Shown here: positions 22,854-25,218 of the stretch, piece by piece | Numbering within the stretch: position 1 is the stretch's first letter | How the letters are laid out: each line of letters opens with the position of its first letter | Source of the DNA: Archaeoglobus sp. | Lineage (GTDB): Archaea; Halobacteriota; Archaeoglobi; Archaeoglobales; Archaeoglobaceae | DNA: 25,218 bases | NCBI GenBank assembly: GCA_003978865.1 | Contig: QNXS01000071.1 | Coordinates: 1-25,218 of the forward strand | Reading direction: 5' to 3' | Notes under the pieces: model-generated | Told to the model about the DNA's origin: nothing | What the model saw: only the letters and a program-made list of their open reading frames with translations | Databases searched by the model: none | Position numbers and translations under genes: made by a program

Positions 22854-23580
22854 AGATAAGCCAGAGATCTGTGTAGAAGTTGATCAGCTACTGCCTGAAA
22901 AACTTAAAGGACTAAATCTCAAGGAAGTTTCATCTTTAAAAGTCAGGCTTGGAAGGCTTGAAGTAAATGCTGAGGAGATTTTTGATATAGAAAAAAGTGA
23001 TGGTACTGTTATTTTCGAAGGTAAATGGCTTGAGAGGGTTAAAAGAATAGGCTTTGGGATGCGTGAGGGGGAAATACTTGTTAAAGGTAATGCCGGCATG
23101 TATACTGGAGCTTTTATGAAAGGTGGCAAGATTGTTGTTGAGGGAAACACAGACAGATTTGCGGGTATGAACATGAGTGATGGAGAAATAATAATCAGGG
23201 GAAATGCCGGAGATTACACTGGAAGCGGTTATAGAGGGGACGCAGGGATGAAGGGTGGTAGAATACTTGTTGAGGGAAATGCCGGAGATGAAGTTGGAAT
23301 AAAGATGAAGGGGGGAGAAATAGTTGTAATGGGTGAGGCAGGATTATTCTTCGGTGGTATGATGAATGGTGGAATAGCGAGAGCAAAGAGAGCTATAAGA
23401 ACTGGAGCCAATATGAAAAATGGTATTATTGTGCTCGAGCAAGCGAGGGAGGATGAAATTCTTCCGGGTTTTATTTATTCAGGAAAAGATAGATTTGAAA
23501 ACAGAACATATCATATCTTTGAGGGAGATAAAGCTGTTAGAAAGAGTAAAGGAAAGCTCTTAATAAGAAATCTTGAATAG
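22834..23580 (+). CDS. fwdC: Formylmethanofuran dehydrogenase subunit C
   Basis: FwdC is the beta-helical structural subunit of the formylmethanofuran dehydrogenase complex, related to the GXGXG domain of glutamate synthase. From about residue 75 to 190 the protein repeats a pattern G-G-x-I-x-V-x-G-N-A-G about every 18-22 residues, for example G-N-A-G-M-Y-T-G, G-N-T-D-R-F-A-G, G-N-A-G-D-Y-T-G and G-N-A-G-D-E-V-G. The length is 249 residues from the GTG at 22834, chosen for its ribosome binding site. The gene overlaps fwdA by 20 bases, so both subunits should be made together. The repeat count looks complete, with no gap or early stop. Confidence 0.94.
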   Translation: MFLFKLKDKPEICVEVDQLLPEKLKGLNLKEVSSLKVRLGRLEVNAEEIFDIEKSDGTVIFEGKWLERVKRIGFGMREGEILVKGNAGMYTGAFMKGGKIVVEGNTDRFAGMNMSDGEIIIRGNAGDYTGSGYRGDAGMKGGRILVEGNAGDEVGIKMKGGEIVVMGEAGLFFGGMMNGGIARAKRAIRTGANMKNGIIVLEQAREDEILPGFIYSGKDRFENRTYHIFEGDKAVRKSKGKLLIRNLE

Positions 23581-23617
23581 TAGTAATTTTATTTGTTAAA
23601 TTCAGAAAACGAATAAC

Positions 23618-23628
23618 TATTTATAATT
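23618..23628 (+). promoter_or_regulatory. Candidate TATA box of dnaG
   Basis: TATTTATAATT lies in the 110-base gap after fwdC. It predicts a start near 23649 and a leader of about 42 bases. A second AT-rich box at 23632-23640 (TATACAATA) is an alternative with a leader near 29 bases. Confidence 0.4.
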
Positions 23629-23690
23629 GCGTATACAATAATGCTGAAGCAGTGATATGCATGACAGAATGTAACGGAGGCGTGATACCA

Positions 23691-24899
23691 ATGAAAGCAC
23701 CAAGCGATACAACGAAGTATCTCATTCATGCAGAGATAGTTGCAGATGGTGTTGTTGAAAGACCTGATGTTGTTGGAGCGATATTTGGACAGACTGAAGG
23801 GCTATTGGGAGAAGATCTTGATCTGAGGGAACTGCAAAAAACAGGGAGGATAGGCAGAATTGAGGTTAAGGTTGAGAGCAGGAGCGGAAAAAGTTTTGGG
23901 GAGATTAAAGTTCCCTCAAGTCTTGATAAAATAGAAACTGCAATACTTGCCGCCGCACTTGAAACAATTGAGAGAGTAGGTCCATGTTCAGCTAAGATAA
24001 AAGTCCTCAAGATTGAGGATGTAAGAGCTAGTAAAAGGCGCAAGATTGTTGAAAGGGCAAAAGACATTCTGAGAGACTTATTTGAAGAGCCAGAAATCGA
24101 GTCAGAGAAAATTGCTGACCTTGTTAGACAGGCTGTCAGAGCTGAAGAGGTAATAGAGTACGGTGAGGAAAAACTGCCAGCCGGTCCAGCAGTTGATGAA
24201 AGCGACGCTATAATTGTAGTGGAGGGAAGAGCTGATGTACTAAACTTACTCAGACACGGTATAAAAAACGTTATAGCTGTGGAAGGAACAAATATACCCA
24301 AAACGATTGCGGATCTAAGTAAGAAAAAGACCGTTACAGCCTTTCTTGATGGAGATAGAGGTGGTGACCTAATTCTTAAAGAGCTTCTGCAGGTTGCGGA
24401 AGTAGACTACATTGCAAGAGCACCAGAGGGAAAGGGCGTCGAAGATTTAACTCAGAAAGAGATAGTAAAGTCACTTAGAAATAAAGTTCCAATTGAGCAA
24501 CTTCATATTCTGAGGAAAGACTTTGAGCAAAAGGATAGGGATGTTAGAGAGTCAAAGGAACTGGAAGAACAGAAAAGGGTGAAAGAAGACGAAAAAACTG
24601 AAAAACTTGACACAATTGCTATGCTCAGGAAACATATGCAGGATGTTGAGGGAAGGTTGATAGCAAAATTACTCGACAGAAACTTCAGAGTTGTAAAGGA
24701 AGTCCCGGTAAGAGATCTCGTAAAAGTATTAAAAACTAACAATACAAAAGTTTCAAGTATTATTTTTGATGGTGTGATAACTCAGAGGGTTATTGATCTC
24801 GCAGCTAAGAAAGATATATCGTATTTAGTTGGTGTTAGGCTCGGAAGCGTTGTTAAAGTTCCGACAGCTGTGAGGATAATTACATTTGATGAGCTTTAA
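23691..24899 (+). CDS. dnaG: Archaeal DnaG-like primase
   Basis: Archaeal DnaG is a TOPRIM-domain protein. It is mainly known as a subunit of the RNA exosome and has primase activity in some species. The protein is 402 residues. The N-terminal part (1-100) contains G-A-I-F-G-Q-T-E-G-L-L-G at 29-40. The TOPRIM domain (about 172-250) has the metal-binding Glu178 in V-V-E-G-R-A-D and the D-G-D-R-G-G-D motif at 220-226. A charged Lys/Glu stretch (about 275-320) suggests a flexible or coiled-coil linker before the C-terminal domain. The frame reaches back to 23652, but the ATG at 23691 follows GGAGGCGTGAT and starts in the family-typical way. The bacterial zinc-finger and helicase-binding domains are absent, as expected. 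Confidence 0.95.
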   Translation: MKAPSDTTKYLIHAEIVADGVVERPDVVGAIFGQTEGLLGEDLDLRELQKTGRIGRIEVKVESRSGKSFGEIKVPSSLDKIETAILAAALETIERVGPCSAKIKVLKIEDVRASKRRKIVERAKDILRDLFEEPEIESEKIADLVRQAVRAEEVIEYGEEKLPAGPAVDESDAIIVVEGRADVLNLLRHGIKNVIAVEGTNIPKTIADLSKKKTVTAFLDGDRGGDLILKELLQVAEVDYIARAPEGKGVEDLTQKEIVKSLRNKVPIEQLHILRKDFEQKDRDVRESKELEEQKRVKEDEKTEKLDTIAMLRKHMQDVEGRLIAKLLDRNFRVVKEVPVRDLVKVLKTNNTKVSSIIFDGVITQRVIDLAAKKDISYLVGVRLGSVVKVPTAVRIITFDEL

Positions 24900-24938
24900 C
24901 TTTTTATTTTTTATTTATTTTAATCTTTTTAATCTTTG
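24900..24938 (+). terminator. T-rich terminator after dnaG
   Basis: Right after the dnaG stop the plus strand has runs of T5, T6, T4 and T5 separated by single A or TAA groups. This is a typical archaeal oligo-T terminator between convergent genes. Confidence 0.55.
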
Positions 24939-24978
24939 ATTTAGTTAATAATTAGTTAAATAATTTAATACTCTGATT

Positions 24979-25218
24979 TTAGTCAACGACGTTAAACATT
25001 ATTTGAGATGCAGTTTTTAATTTTCTCCTCACAGGATGGATTTCGTGCAACTCAAGTACAAGAACATCGTCAACAAATCTGTCAAATCCGAAAGCTCTTT
25101 TGAGAAATTCTGCGTGCTTTTTATTTCTGACGTAAATTAGAGTTTTACCTTTAACGTCGCACATCTCGAGTATTACCGGGATTGGAAACGTTTTTATTTC
25201 CTCCTCATCAAGATATTC
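24979..25218 (-). CDS. DUF61/UPF0216 family protein, C-terminal part (cut by window edge)
   Basis: The frame stays open to the right edge of the window, so only the last 79 residues are seen. They fit the C-terminal half of the archaeal UPF0216 (DUF61) family of unknown function: a P-I-P-V-I-L-E segment, a turn, a K-T-L-I-Y-V-R strand, and the conserved ending H-P-V-R-R-K-L-K-T-A-S-Q-I-M-F. The ATG at 25164 is internal to the domain and not the true start. It converges with dnaG over an 80-base AT-rich gap. The family assignment is from the remembered pattern of the C-terminus. Confidence 0.7.
   Translation of the reverse strand, partial: EYLDEEEIKTFPIPVILEMCDVKGKTLIYVRNKKHAEFLKRAFGFDRFVDDVLVLELHEIHPVRRKLKTASQIMFNVVD

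Noticed and set aside
23726..24301. 191-codon minus-strand frame inside dnaG
   Set aside because: Ser/Thr/Ile-rich antisense shadow of a strongly conserved gene, with no start signal.

Overview
The window is chromosomal DNA of a euryarchaeon, most likely of the Archaeoglobi or a close relative. NMD3, a DnaG-type primase, the archaeosine radical SAM protein RaSEA and a DUF61/UPF0216 protein mark it as archaeal. FwdA and FwdC of formylmethanofuran dehydrogenase mean that the cell carries C1 units on methanofuran, as methanogens, methane oxidisers and Archaeoglobus do. The genus cannot be fixed from the sequence alone. The DNA is AT-rich throughout and carries no tRNA, rRNA, CRISPR array or recognisable insertion sequence.

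Left part (1-6.0 kb). After about 400 bases with no convincing gene comes a long secreted lipoprotein with a C-terminal Ig-like domain. It converges on a three-gene minus-strand signalling operon: a stand-alone receiver protein, a FIST-domain protein and a soluble three-PAS histidine kinase. This is the most accessory-looking part of the window.

Middle part (6.1-12.1 kb). A small very basic conserved protein overlaps a DUF1614 membrane protein. Next are hemA and hemB (tetrapyrrole synthesis), which overlap by about 107 bases if hemB uses the TTG start proposed here. argS (minus) and NMD3 (plus) diverge from one shared AT-rich box.

A six-gene minus-strand operon (18.0 to 12.1 kb) runs: four-helix membrane protein, actin-like ATPase, AI-2E-family permease, UMP kinase, dihydropteroate-synthase-like protein, RaSEA. 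The last four genes are joined by 4-base ATGA overlaps. The operon starts from a well-placed TATA box that predicts a leaderless transcript and is flanked by short direct repeats. Upstream is queC, which makes preQ0, the precursor of archaeosine. RaSEA acts at the end of that same pathway.

Right part (18.98-25.2 kb), plus strand: aroA (shikimate pathway), thi4 (thiazole synthesis), fwdA-fwdC (C1 metabolism) and dnaG. The C-terminal part of a DUF61/UPF0216 gene enters from the right edge on the minus strand.

Most of the window is housekeeping. The observations most worth checking are the receiver-FIST-kinase module with its cysteine cluster, the actin plus membrane-protein pair under a repeat-flanked promoter, a Thi4 with serine where its relatives have cysteine or histidine, and the long hemA/hemB overlap. 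Several start codons were moved from the longest open frame to sites with a better Shine-Dalgarno match or homology; the reasons are given in each entry.
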